Program-made: the position numbers and the translations under genes
Notes under the pieces: generated by a model
Told to the model about the DNA's origin: nothing
The model's input: only the letters and a program-made list of their open reading frames with translations
Databases searched by the model: none
DNA from: Desulfacinum sp.
GTDB lineage: Bacteria > Desulfobacterota > Syntrophobacteria > Syntrophobacterales > DSM-9756
NCBI GenBank assembly: GCA_014359885.1
Contig: JACIYN010000043.1
Span: 1 to 64,000, forward strand
DNA length: 64,000 nt
Direction: 5' to 3'
In this document: in pieces, positions 26,160 to 34,535 of the stretch
Numbering within the stretch: position 1 is the stretch's first letter
How the letters are laid out: every line of letters begins with the position of its first letter

Positions 26160-26169
26160 GTTCCCCTCC

Positions 26170-26406
26170 TCATTTCTTGGCTTTTCGCTCTTCGCGAGCC
26201 TCTTCCGAGCGGTAGAAAATCACGGCCACGATCATGTTCAAAACCCACAGGGCGAGAATCCAGTTGTAGATGTAGCATCCGGGTATGCCGAGGAACTTCT
26301 TGAGCGGGAAGCCGGGAATGGAAATTTCCAGGAAGAAGAAGAGAAAGAACCAGCCGTAGAGAAGCCCCATGCCGGCCCAAAAGACTTTCGGTAATCCCTT
26401 AAACAT
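26170..26406 (-). CDS. Small membrane protein upstream of the symporter
   Basis: A 78-residue protein with two hydrophobic helices (about 8-28 and 43-62) and a charged C-terminus (EEAREERKAKK). ATG 26406 has AGGAGGG upstream, preferred over the longer frame. It is ten bases before the symporter gene and is the first gene of the leftward operon; it resembles the short DUF485/DUF4212-like partners of SSS transporters but cannot be assigned. Confidence 0.65.
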   Translation of the reverse strand: MFKGLPKVFWAGMGLLYGWFFLFFFLEISIPGFPLKKFLGIPGCYIYNWILALWVLNMIVAVIFYRSEEAREERKAKK

Positions 26407-27471
26407 GGCAACCCTCCTAGTCGTTAAGGATTCCAAGCGGTGGATCCATTCCTATGCCATGAGTCGTGCCCTCACCTCCTTTCCTCTCTTTTGCGCTCCG
26501 TCTTGTCCGGAGTTTCAAGAAAATTGAAACCGCGTGAAAAGAACCTCTTGACCACCACCTCCTTTCCTGAGCGCTTAGCGCCCGAACCACGCCGGATCAC
26601 ATGCCTCCAAAACCGCTAAACCCCGTGGCGCCGAAGCACCAGCACCCACTGGAGACGTTCAACCATTGGCAAAGCGCCGTTACCCGAACAACGAAGGGGC
26701 CCTTCCGGGCACAGGAAAACGACTCCCGTCGATCCGTTCCCAAACGGGAAGAGAATGTTCCGCAGCCGGGGAAACGCGGTTTCAGGCGAAAGGGAAGGAT
26801 TCCTCGCGGTTTTCCCGCCTCTGCCTTCCAAACGCCTTTCATACATCGTTGTCGCATGTGCGCGACGCTTTCCACCCGAAAAGGAACACCATCAAACTTT
26901 TCGATAGGGAGCCGGGAATCACCGCTTCCTCACGATTGTCCAAACCCACAGCACTTGGTTGCGACCGCCGCAGCGGCCCTCAAGAAGGGAATCGCCCATG
27001 CCCCGGAGGGTAGGTGTGCACAGGTGCGATGGCGAAAAGGTCGTGTGAGCGCGCAGGAGAAAAAACCGCGGGAGCTGGAAGTAGAGTTTGCGCAGAGCAA
27101 AAACAGGGCACGCGAAGCGAATTCAAGCCACTCCTACAACAGCCCGGGAAAGCCGGTCAAGCAAAAAAAATTTTGTTTGACAACGCACAACTGCCTCTCT
27201 TAAGTTCAGAAAACCCTCAGTCTGCTCCCTGCTCCAGCTCCCATTCTCCCGCTCCTTCCTCCTGCGGAATCTGTCTTGAGGGATCGCGTTCTCGAACGAC
27301 TCTGACCAATTCGGACGTACGACTCACTCTCTTACTTATGGGAACGGTTCTCACGGTCTTGTTCATGGGATCCACAGCTCACGCGGCATGGCTCCACAAG
27401 ATGCGGGGGAGGCGAGAAGATCAGACGGAGCTCTCTTTCCGGACGCCCACCCCATGCGTTTTCCCCGGTGC

Positions 27472-27496
27472 CACGAGCGGGAGCCGCGTGTTTTTT
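27472..27496 (+). terminator. Terminator-like hairpin 1 upstream of the mutase gene
   Basis: CACG...CGTG stem with an inner GC pair, one mismatch and one bulge, followed by TTTTTT. Weaker than hairpin 2. Confidence 0.4.
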
Positions 27497-27527
27497 ATCG
27501 TCATGTGATAACAGAAGGATATGTGGC

Positions 27528-27555
27528 GGGCGCCCGTAGGCGCCCTTCTTCTTTT
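27528..27555 (+). terminator. Terminator-like hairpin 2 upstream of the mutase gene
   Basis: A perfect 7-bp stem GGGCGCC / GGCGCCC with loop CGTA, followed by TTCTTCTTTTA, ends 65 bp before the mutase start. Confidence 0.6.
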
Positions 27556-27619
27556 ACGCCGGCCTTGAACGCAGGTTGCATCCGGTTCCGGCTTGGACCA
27601 TGTGAGGAGGGTAAAAGAT

Positions 27620-29320
27620 ATGGGAAAAGGCATGTTTTCGGAATCTCAGCTGGAAAGAATGGAGAGGGAGTACCAGGACTGGCTGGGTGAATACCAGAAG
27701 GCGCTTCAGCGCCTGCCCGAGCGGCTGGAACGATTCTCCACCGTCTCCGACATGGAAGTGAAATCCCTCTACACGCCGCTGGACATCAGGGAGAAGGACT
27801 ACTTTGAGGACCTGGGCTTTCCCGGCCAGTACCCCTTCACGCGCGGCGTCCAGCCCACCATGTACCGGGCGAGACTCTGGACCATGCGCATGTTCGCCGG
27901 GCTGGGAACGGCCGAGGACACCAACAAGCGCTTCCATTACCTGATCGAACACGGCGAGACGGGGCTGAGCACCGCCTTCGACTTTCCCACGCTCATGGGC
28001 TACGACACGGACGCACCCGTGGCCCGCGGCGAATGCGGAAAGTGCGGCGTGGCCATCGACACCATCGACGACATGCAGCGCCTCTTCGCGGGGATCAACC
28101 TGGAAGAGGTGACCACCTCCATGACCATCAATCCGCCGGCCTCGGTCATCTGGGCCATGTACATCGCCAACGCGGAAAACGAGGGCTACGACCGGAAGAA
28201 ACTGGGCGGCACCATCCAAAACGACTGCCTCAAGGAGTTCATCGCCCAGAAGACCCTCATGCTGCCCCCGGAACCGAGCCTCCGGCTGGTGGTGGACACG
28301 GTGGAGTTCGGCACCTACGAAGTCCCCCGCTGGAACACCATCAGCATCAGCGGCTACCACATCCGGGAAGCCGGGGCCACGGCGGTCCAGGAACTGGCCT
28401 TCACCATCTACGACGGCATCACCTACGTGGAGGAGTGCATCAAGCGGGGCCTCAAGGTGGACGACTTCGCCGGGCGCCTTTCCTTTTTCTGGAATTCCCA
28501 CATCGATTTCTTTGAAGAAATCGCCAAGATGCGCGCGGCCCGGCGCATGTGGGCCCGGATCATGAAAGAGCGGTTCAAGGCCCAGAAGCCGCGATCCATG
28601 CTGTGCCGGTTCCACACCCAGACGGCCGGCTGTTCCCTCACGGCCCAGGAACCCTACAACAACATCATCCGAACCACCACCGAGGCGCTGGCGGCCGTTC
28701 TGGGCGGCACCCAGTCCCTGCACACCAACTCCCTGGACGAGGTGTACATGATCCCCAGCGAGGAGGCCGTGCGCATCGCGCTGCGCACCCAGCAGATCCT
28801 CGCCGACGAGACCGGCGTGGCCAACGTGATCGACCCCCTGGCCGGCTCCTACTTCGTGGAGGCTCTCACCGACAAGATGGAAGAGGAGGCCATGGCCTAC
28901 ATCCGCAAACTGGACGAGCTGGGCGGCATGGTGGCGGCCATCGAAAAGGACTACCCCCAGATGGAGATCGCCGACGCGGCCTACCAGTTCCAACAGCAGG
29001 TGGAAAGGGGCGAAAAGATCATCATCGGCGTCAACAAATTCCCCAGCGAACGTCCCGAGCTGGAGTTCGTACTCCGCATCGACGACGAGCTGGAAAACTT
29101 CCAAATCGAGCGGACCCGTCAGTTCAAGGAAAAGCGCGATAAGGTCAAGCTCCAGAAGGCCATGGACGAGCTGCGCCGGCGCTGCGAAGGCCCCCCGTGC
29201 TGGGAAAACAACGTGATGCCCGCCCTCATCGACGCCGTCCGGGCGGGCGCCACGGAACAGGAATGCTGTGACCTCTACCGCGAGGTCTTCGGGACCTACA
29301 CGGACCCCGGCACCTTTTGA
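27620..29320 (+). CDS. icmA: B12-dependent acyl-CoA mutase, large subunit (isobutyryl-CoA mutase type)
   Basis: A 566-residue TIM-barrel subunit of the methylmalonyl-CoA mutase family without the B12 domain, which is encoded next door. Family contacts: RGVQPTMYRARLWTMRMFAG near 73-94 and GGTIQNDCLKEFIAQ near 197-210. The residue equivalent to Tyr89 of the Propionibacterium methylmalonyl-CoA mutase is Phe92, and the one equivalent to Arg207 is Gln210. Phe/Gln is the isobutyryl-CoA mutase pair; the carboxylate-binding Tyr/Arg is absent. Isobutyryl-CoA/butyryl-CoA interconversion is therefore more likely than methylmalonyl-CoA. ATG 27620 follows GGAGGG by 8 nt. Length matches IcmA (566) and HcmA-type subunits. 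Confidence 0.85.
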   Translation: MGKGMFSESQLERMEREYQDWLGEYQKALQRLPERLERFSTVSDMEVKSLYTPLDIREKDYFEDLGFPGQYPFTRGVQPTMYRARLWTMRMFAGLGTAEDTNKRFHYLIEHGETGLSTAFDFPTLMGYDTDAPVARGECGKCGVAIDTIDDMQRLFAGINLEEVTTSMTINPPASVIWAMYIANAENEGYDRKKLGGTIQNDCLKEFIAQKTLMLPPEPSLRLVVDTVEFGTYEVPRWNTISISGYHIREAGATAVQELAFTIYDGITYVEECIKRGLKVDDFAGRLSFFWNSHIDFFEEIAKMRAARRMWARIMKERFKAQKPRSMLCRFHTQTAGCSLTAQEPYNNIIRTTTEALAAVLGGTQSLHTNSLDEVYMIPSEEAVRIALRTQQILADETGVANVIDPLAGSYFVEALTDKMEEEAMAYIRKLDELGGMVAAIEKDYPQMEIADAAYQFQQQVERGEKIIIGVNKFPSERPELEFVLRIDDELENFQIERTRQFKEKRDKVKLQKAMDELRRRCEGPPCWENNVMPALIDAVRAGATEQECCDLYREVFGTYTDPGTF

Positions 29321-29427
29321 GACCCCCCGGCCCTTCCCAAAGCGAGGTCGGGCTCCAGGGGAGAGGAGAGCGAAAAAGGGGATTCCGGATCTGTCAAGCG
29401 ACGTTATCTTAGAGGAGGACGGTTTCC

Positions 29428-29847
29428 ATGAGCGAGGAAAGGAAACTTCGCATATTGATCGCCAAGCCGGGTTTGGACGGACATGACCGCGGGGCGCGCG
29501 TGATCGCCCGAGCCTTTCGCGATGCGGGCTTTGAAGTGATCTACACCGGCTGCCACCAGACGCCCGAGCAGATCGTGAACACCGCCATCCAGGAGGACGT
29601 GGACCTCATCGGGCTGAGCATCCTGTCCGGGGCCCACCGCTATTCCTTTCCCCGGGTGATGGAACTGCTCAAGGAAAACAACGCGGAAGACATTGCGGTC
29701 ATCGGAGGGGGCATCTTTCCCTTGGAGGACATTCCCAAGCTGAAGGCCATCGGCATCAAGGAGATTTTCGAGCCGGGCGCCAAGCTGGAAGACATCGTGA
29801 ACTGGGTGCGCACCCACATCAAGCCGCGCAAGGCCCTGGTGGCTTAG
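29428..29847 (+). CDS. icmB: Acyl-CoA mutase B12-binding small subunit
   Basis: A 139-residue cobalamin-binding protein with the DXHXXG motif in [10 protein letters not shown], whose His is the lower cobalt ligand, followed by [10 protein letters not shown] and [11 protein letters not shown]. It supplies the B12 domain missing from the large subunit; together they make an active mutase. GGAGG precedes the ATG by 9 nt. The stop codon TAG is also the first three bases of the 122-bp repeat that separates it from the G-protein gene. Assignment to isobutyryl- rather than methylmalonyl-CoA mutase rests on the large subunit. Confidence 0.88.
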   Translation: MSEERKLRILIAKPGLDGHDRGARVIARAFRDAGFEVIYTGCHQTPEQIVNTAIQEDVDLIGLSILSGAHRYSFPRVMELLKENNAEDIAVIGGGIFPLEDIPKLKAIGIKEIFEPGAKLEDIVNWVRTHIKPRKALVA

Positions 29848-29966
29848 GAGCGTGTCCGAAAACGACAAAATGACCGCTTTTCTCGTAGCGCAGCCCTTTA
29901 GGGCTGCCAAAAGATCCTGAATTCATCGGCATCTGGGACGGGAGAGCCAGTGTCGGACAAGCTCTA
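29845..29966. repeat. 122-bp element with terminal inverted repeats inside the mutase operon
   Basis: Starts with the icmB stop as TAGGAGCGTGTCCGA and ends TCGGACAAGCTCTAG, imperfect inverted ends, with the GCAGCCCTTTAGGGCTGC hairpin (29884-29909) inside. It fills the spacer between icmB and the GTPase gene. Confidence 0.78.
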
Positions 29967-29983
29967 GGCAAGAGGTATGGACA

Positions 29984-30940
29984 ATGAACCTTGTGGAACA
30001 GATCCTGGCCGGGGATGTGCGGGCCACCGCCCGGCTTCTTCGTGACATCGACGACCAGCTTCCTTCGGCCCGCGAGGCCCTCAAGCAGCTCTACCCGCAC
30101 ACGGGCAAGGCCTACATCATCGGCTTCACGGGGTCTCCGGGGGTGGGAAAAAGCACCCTGGTGGACCAACTGGCCCTGGAATACCGCAAGCAGGGGCTCA
30201 CCGTGGGCATCCTGGCCATCGACCCCACCAGCCCCTTCACCGGCGGAGCCATCCTGGGGGACCGCATCCGGATGCAGCGCCACTTCACGGATAGCGGCGT
30301 CTTCATCCGCAGCCTGGCCACCCGGGGCCACTTCGGGGGGCTTACCAAGTCCACCAACGACATGATCACCGTTCTGGACGCCATGGGAAAGGACGTGATT
30401 TTGGTGGAAACGGTGGGCGTGGGCCAGGACGAGGTGGACGTGGCCAATTGCGCCCACACCACCGTGCTGGTAACCATTCCGGGAATGGGAGACGAGATCC
30501 AGGCCATCAAGGCCGGCATCATGGAGATCGGCAACATCTTCGTGGTGAACAAGGCCGACCGGGAAGGATCGCGAAAGACCATCCGGGAGCTAAGGAATCT
30601 CATCGAACTGGGCCTCAGGCGCCGCGACGACGAGGGCTGGGAGCCGCCCATCATCGAGACGGAGGCGCTCAAGGGGCGGGGCATCCCGGAGCTCATGGAC
30701 GCCATCGAAAAGCACCGCCGGTTTCTCACCGAAAACGACCGGGGCCAGTGGGACGCGGTGGTGGCCAAGCGGGCCAAGATGCAGCTTTTGGACACCCTCC
30801 GCGAAGAAGCCCTGCGGGAGCTGTTGCGCCGCATGGAAGCGCGGGGTGAAAACCTGGATGAATTGGTCCGGAAAGTCACGGCCAAAGAGACCGATCCCTA
30901 CACCGTCGTGCAAGACCTGCTGCAGTGTGAACTGCGCTGA
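29984..30940 (+). CDS. meaB: MeaB-type GTPase, mutase chaperone
   Basis: A 318-residue G3E-family GTPase that guards cobalamin loading and reactivation of B12 acyl-CoA mutases. Walker A is GSPGVGKST, the Mg/Walker B region is VILVETVGVGQDEVDV, the base-recognition motif is NKAD, and an N-terminal helical region and C-terminal dimerisation arm flank the core. Co-location with icmAB indicates that its client is this mutase. It is separated from icmB by a repeat, but no terminator is obvious there, so co-transcription is likely. A strong terminator follows it. Confidence 0.93.
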   Translation: MNLVEQILAGDVRATARLLRDIDDQLPSAREALKQLYPHTGKAYIIGFTGSPGVGKSTLVDQLALEYRKQGLTVGILAIDPTSPFTGGAILGDRIRMQRHFTDSGVFIRSLATRGHFGGLTKSTNDMITVLDAMGKDVILVETVGVGQDEVDVANCAHTTVLVTIPGMGDEIQAIKAGIMEIGNIFVVNKADREGSRKTIRELRNLIELGLRRRDDEGWEPPIIETEALKGRGIPELMDAIEKHRRFLTENDRGQWDAVVAKRAKMQLLDTLREEALRELLRRMEARGENLDELVRKVTAKETDPYTVVQDLLQCELR

Positions 30941-30970
30941 CCGCCTCCCGTCGATCCCCCCACCGGAACA

Positions 30971-31008
30971 TCCGCCCGCGGTACCTGCTCCGCGGGCGGA
31001 CCTTTTTT
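30971..31008 (+). terminator. Rho-independent terminator after the mutase operon
   Basis: A 10-bp stem CCGCCCGCGG / CCGCGGGCGG with an eight-base loop, followed by ACC and TTTTTT. Confidence 0.88.
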
Positions 31009-31164
31009 CCCGCATTGAGCCATCGCTGCAAATTGTGCACAAATTCTTTAAGTCTTTTGCGTGCCCTGCCGATTCTTCCAGGCGGAACCGCGGGAGGTCC
31101 CGTGCGCCCGGGGCGGAACGACCCTTTCCGTGCTTTCTGTGATGCTTGCGAAGAGGGAGGAGCC

Positions 31165-31629
31165 ATGCTGAAACGACTTCTGTTGGCCGCGGCAATGCCC
31201 GTGCTGGTCTGTTGGGGAGGGGCCGCCCATGCCCAGGACGCCCCCAAGAGCTACGTGGGAAACGAAACGTGCGCCCAATGCCACGAGGCCGAGTACCGGC
31301 GCTTCACCGAATACTCCAAGAAGCACCATTCCTTCCAAAGCATCGAAAAACTCCAGGACGGCCTCACTCCTCAGGAACTGCAACAGTGCTACGCCTGCCA
31401 CACCACGGGCTTCGGGCAGCCCGGGGGCTTCGTGGACCCGGTGTCCACTCCGGCCATGAAAGACCTGGGTTGCGAATCCTGCCACGGCCCGGGATCCCTC
31501 CATGTGGAAACCGAGGACCCGGAGCATATTCAAAGGGATCTGACCATCCAGGACTGCCGCCGATGCCACAACGAAGAACGGGTCCGCGCGTTCAACTTCC
31601 AACCGCTGATCCGCAGCGGCGCGCACTAG
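31165..31629 (+). CDS. Periplasmic tetrahaem cytochrome c
   Basis: A 154-residue exported electron carrier. The signal peptide ends near AAHAQD. Four CXXCH haem sites are visible: CAQCH, CYACH, CESCH and CRRCH, with several other histidines for second ligands. The pattern resembles c554/NapC-soluble or MtrA-like multihaem cytochromes rather than cytochrome c3. GGGAGG precedes the ATG. It is followed 20 bp later by a chemoreceptor with its own haem motif, so the pair may link periplasmic redox state to swimming; that is inference. Confidence 0.88.
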   Translation: MLKRLLLAAAMPVLVCWGGAAHAQDAPKSYVGNETCAQCHEAEYRRFTEYSKKHHSFQSIEKLQDGLTPQELQQCYACHTTGFGQPGGFVDPVSTPAMKDLGCESCHGPGSLHVETEDPEHIQRDLTIQDCRRCHNEERVRAFNFQPLIRSGAH

Positions 31630-31649
31630 AAGAGGCGGGGAGGGGTTCC

Positions 31650-33197
31650 ATGCAGCGAGTCAGGCAGTTGCTATTCAGTCTTCAGGGCAAGGTCTTGATG
31701 ATCGTGGCCTCCACGGTGCTGGTGGTTTTTTTCGGTGCAGCCGGAGCCAACTGGTGGATGCAGAGGGAGAGGCTCCTTCAAGAAGGCCTGGAAACGGGGC
31801 GCCTCTTGGCCGATTCGGTTTACGCTTCCATCAAGCACCCCATGGCCACGGGGGCCGAGGGCGCCCTGGAACAGCAACTGATGGATATCGGAGCGAAGTT
31901 CCAGGACCTGGACATCTACATCTATGACTTCGCAGGCAAAGTCACCTACGCCACACGAGAAGATCAGCTGAGAAGCGATCTGCGTTCTCTGGGCCTTTCC
32001 GGAAACATTCTGACGAACATCGAAAGCTCCCTGTCGGGACAGAGCGTGGAGCAGAAGGTGGCCCTGGAGGAGACGCAAAACGGCCCGAAAATTGCCGTCG
32101 TCACCCCCATTCTCAATGAACCTTCCTGTTACCACTGCCACGGAGCGTCCCGAAAGGTTCTCGGCGGCCTGCTGGTCCGACGGGACGCCTCGCCCCTTTT
32201 CGCCCACTTGGCCAAGATGCGCACCTTGAGCGCCGTGGGAAGCCTGGTTGGAACGATGGTTCTGGCCGGGGCATTGGTTCTCATTCTCTCCTTCTTTGTC
32301 ACCCGCCCACTGGAACGCATCGTGGGCGCCATTCGGCGCCTGGCCGAAGGCGATCTCACCGTGGAGATCAAACACCGAAGTCGGGACGAACTGGGACAGC
32401 TGGCCGACTCCGTCAATCGGCTGTCTCAAAATTTCCGCGACACCCTCCGCCAGGCCCGCGAGACGGCGCTCAAGGTCAGCGAAGGCACCAGCTCCCAGGC
32501 GGCCTCCATCGAGGAGACCTCCGCCTCCCTGGAGGAGATCACTTCCATGATCCGCCAAGGGGCGGATAAATGTGCGGAAGCCGACTCCATGATGCGGGAC
32601 AACGACGAGAAACTGGTGCAAGCCAACAAGGTCATGAAGGAATGCATGGCCTCCTTCGACCAGATTGTGGCCACCACAGAAACCATGGCGGGCATCATCA
32701 AGGACATCGACGAAATCGCCTTCCAGACGAATCTTCTGGCCCTCAATGCGGCGGTGGAAGCGGCCCGGGCGGGGGAAGCCGGGCAGGGTTTCGCCGTGGT
32801 GGCCGATGAGGTGCGCAGCTTGGCCCGCCGCGCCTCGGAAGCGGCCAAATCCACCGGTGATCTCATTCGCACGGCCCAGCTCAAAACCCAGGAAGGCCGC
32901 TCCCTGGTCCAGAAAACCGATGCGGCGTACCGGGAGGTGGCCATCCAAGCGCGCAAGGTGAGTCAACTCATCAAGGACGTGGCCGCATCCGGCCAGGAAC
33001 AGTCTTTGGGAGTGGAACAGATCAGTCGAGCCATGCACGAACTGGAACAGGTGATTCAGAGTTTCACCACGGTCACGGACCAGCTCACCCAGATGATGGA
33101 CTTTTTCAGGACCAACGGGGAACAAAGCGGGATCCGCGCGCCCCTGGCGCTCCTTCCGGGCCGGGATCTCGCCGACCCTCGTCGCTCAGGGGACTGA
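31650..33197 (+). CDS. Methyl-accepting chemotaxis protein with periplasmic haem motif
   Basis: A 515-residue chemoreceptor. A first membrane helix (about 11-30) is followed by a periplasmic domain of about 155 residues containing CYHCH, a covalent c-type haem site, near its end. Then a second helix, a HAMP linker ([20 protein letters not shown]) and the signalling hairpin with [20 protein letters not shown] and [11 protein letters not shown]. Haem-containing sensor domains occur in DcrA of Desulfovibrio and in Geobacter haem-PAS receptors, where they sense oxygen or redox. The ligand here is not proven. It is in one unit with the tetrahaem cytochrome. Confidence 0.92.
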   Translation: MQRVRQLLFSLQGKVLMIVASTVLVVFFGAAGANWWMQRERLLQEGLETGRLLADSVYASIKHPMATGAEGALEQQLMDIGAKFQDLDIYIYDFAGKVTYATREDQLRSDLRSLGLSGNILTNIESSLSGQSVEQKVALEETQNGPKIAVVTPILNEPSCYHCHGASRKVLGGLLVRRDASPLFAHLAKMRTLSAVGSLVGTMVLAGALVLILSFFVTRPLERIVGAIRRLAEGDLTVEIKHRSRDELGQLADSVNRLSQNFRDTLRQARETALKVSEGTSSQAASIEETSASLEEITSMIRQGADKCAEADSMMRDNDEKLVQANKVMKECMASFDQIVATTETMAGIIKDIDEIAFQTNLLALNAAVEAARAGEAGQGFAVVADEVRSLARRASEAAKSTGDLIRTAQLKTQEGRSLVQKTDAAYREVAIQARKVSQLIKDVAASGQEQSLGVEQISRAMHELEQVIQSFTTVTDQLTQMMDFFRTNGEQSGIRAPLALLPGRDLADPRRSGD

Positions 33198-33204
33198 AAA
33201 GGAC

Positions 33205-33310
33205 GTTCAGACGGGCGGGCGAAAACCCCGCGCCCACGAAAGCGCGTCAACCTTTTGGGGAGGGGCGGGGTTGAGCCCCGCCCGGCAATCCTGCGGTGAC
33301 AAAGGAACCG
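33205..33310 (+). repeat. Shortened copy of the 165-bp dispersed repeat
   Basis: GGGCGGGCGAAAACCCCGCGCCC, a spacer, then the second hairpin GGGGCGGGGTTGAGCCCCGCCC, as in the copies at 14525 and 50784. It lies just beyond the chemoreceptor stop. Confidence 0.75.
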
Positions 33311-33411
33311 GAGACGACAGTCGCCTCTTTGGGGTCCATATGAAACGCCATCTCTGGCCCCGCACCTGAAACATCGGGGCGACGGATTTTGCAGCCGTTT
33401 CCGGACGTCCG

Positions 33412-34431
33412 TTACCGGCCTTTGCGGCGGGCCAGGGCCTCGTAGGCTTCCGTCATGCGAATGAAGGTCTCGTGGTCGCCTCCCGCGTCAGGATGGTGCT
33501 TCTTGGCGCAGCGCTTGTAACAACGGGCCAGGGCCTCCGGGCTCATGGCCCGGTACTCCGCCTCGCTGATCCCCAGGCAGGAACACGCCTCCTTTTCCGG
33601 CATGGACGCCTTCGGCGGGCCGCCGGGGAACCGAAACTGGCGGTTCCAGATGAAATCGCGGAGCATCTCGTCCAGAAAAGATCCGGGCGAAAAGGAATGG
33701 TCGAAGTACATGATCACGTACTTGACCAGGTAGGGATGGAGTCTTCCGGGATCGTGGTCGTCCACACCGGCGAAGAACCGGCGGCTTTCATTGAGCCGGC
33801 AGATTTCTTCCAAGAAATACCCGTCCACCTTCTCCGGATCCAGGGCGGCGGGGTTGTTCTTGAGCAGGTGATGGGGGAAGTACTTTTGCAGTTCCAGGGC
33901 CGTAAAAAGGTAGCTTCGCCTCTCGTGGGGCCGGAGGTCCGCTTCCATGCCTTCGATGACATGTTCCATTTCGTCGCGGCTTTTCCCCAGGAGGACGTTT
34001 AGAAACTTCCAGGGCCGTCCTTCCAGGTTGCCCATGTCGATGCGGCCGCACCGAAGAAAGTGCATGCGTCGCTTGTCGAAGGGGTGAAGATGGTCCTGCC
34101 GATCGGCGGCCTTCCGCCGGTCCCGGCCGGGCCTCGCCTTCCGGGATGGCGAAAACGTGAAGTTTTCAATGATCCTTCGGATGTGGGGATCCAGGTAGGG
34201 AAGAAAGGCCCGTTCCAAGTCCTCCGTTTCCCATTCGATCCCCCGCTCCGCCAGCGCCTCTTCCACTTCCGGGCGGAAGTAGAAGCCGTTTCCACCCACA
34301 TAGACGATGTAGGCCTCGGGGTCATCCCCCAGATCCAGGATGTCCCGACACCTGTAGCAGGTTCCGTCCCAGTAGGAAGTCCTCAGCACGTAATGGGCTG
34401 CGCCCCGGTATCGAACGTAACGAATGTACAA
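33412..34431 (-). CDS. Protein with a C-terminal J domain
   Basis: About 339 residues. The last 60 form a J domain: LGISEAEYRAMSPEALARCYKRCAKKHHPDAGGD, with the DnaK-activating HPD motif intact, but at the C-terminus instead of the usual N-terminus. The first 280 residues match nothing I recognise; there is a CYRC pair near residue 26 and aromatic, charged stretches (FLPYLDPHIRRIIENFTF). I prefer a TTG start at 34431, with GAGGAG five bases upstream; an ATG at 34476 would add 15 residues. It is probably a co-chaperone that brings DnaK to a specific client. Confidence 0.78.
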   Translation of the reverse strand: MYIRYVRYRGAAHYVLRTSYWDGTCYRCRDILDLGDDPEAYIVYVGGNGFYFRPEVEEALAERGIEWETEDLERAFLPYLDPHIRRIIENFTFSPSRKARPGRDRRKAADRQDHLHPFDKRRMHFLRCGRIDMGNLEGRPWKFLNVLLGKSRDEMEHVIEGMEADLRPHERRSYLFTALELQKYFPHHLLKNNPAALDPEKVDGYFLEEICRLNESRRFFAGVDDHDPGRLHPYLVKYVIMYFDHSFSPGSFLDEMLRDFIWNRQFRFPGGPPKASMPEKEACSCLGISEAEYRAMSPEALARCYKRCAKKHHPDAGGDHETFIRMTEAYEALARRKGR

Positions 34432-34535
34432 GAAAACTCCTCGGCCCCCTCGCGGTGCTCCCCATGGGATCTCCATCCACCCATGCCGTCTCTACACCAA
34501 CCTAATCTCTTTTCCCCATCGGGCAAGGCGATGGA

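Larger units (their letters stand above)
26407..27619. other. 1.2-kb spacer between divergent symporter and mutase operons
   Basis: No convincing gene. Open frames here lack ribosome-binding sites and family resemblance; the best small one (27338-27508) has a signal-peptide-like start but no Shine-Dalgarno sequence. A promoter-like TTGACA (27178) with TAAGTT 18 bp later points right. Two terminator-like hairpins near 27472 and 27528 precede the mutase gene. I found no B12 box of a cobalamin riboswitch. Confidence 0.6.

Noticed and set aside
27338-27508. 56-codon frame with a signal-peptide-like start (ending near STAHA)
   Set aside because: There is no ribosome-binding site, the C-terminal half has no pattern, and it overlaps a terminator-like hairpin.
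26407-27619. Cobalamin riboswitch upstream of the B12 mutase
   Set aside because: I looked for the B12 box and the GCCACTG-type core in the spacer and found only weak partial matches. A covariance search could still overturn this.
27620-29320. Methylmalonyl-CoA mutase as the specific name
   Set aside because: The family is right, but the two substrate-determining positions are Phe and Gln, not Tyr and Arg, so isobutyryl-CoA mutase type is the better call.
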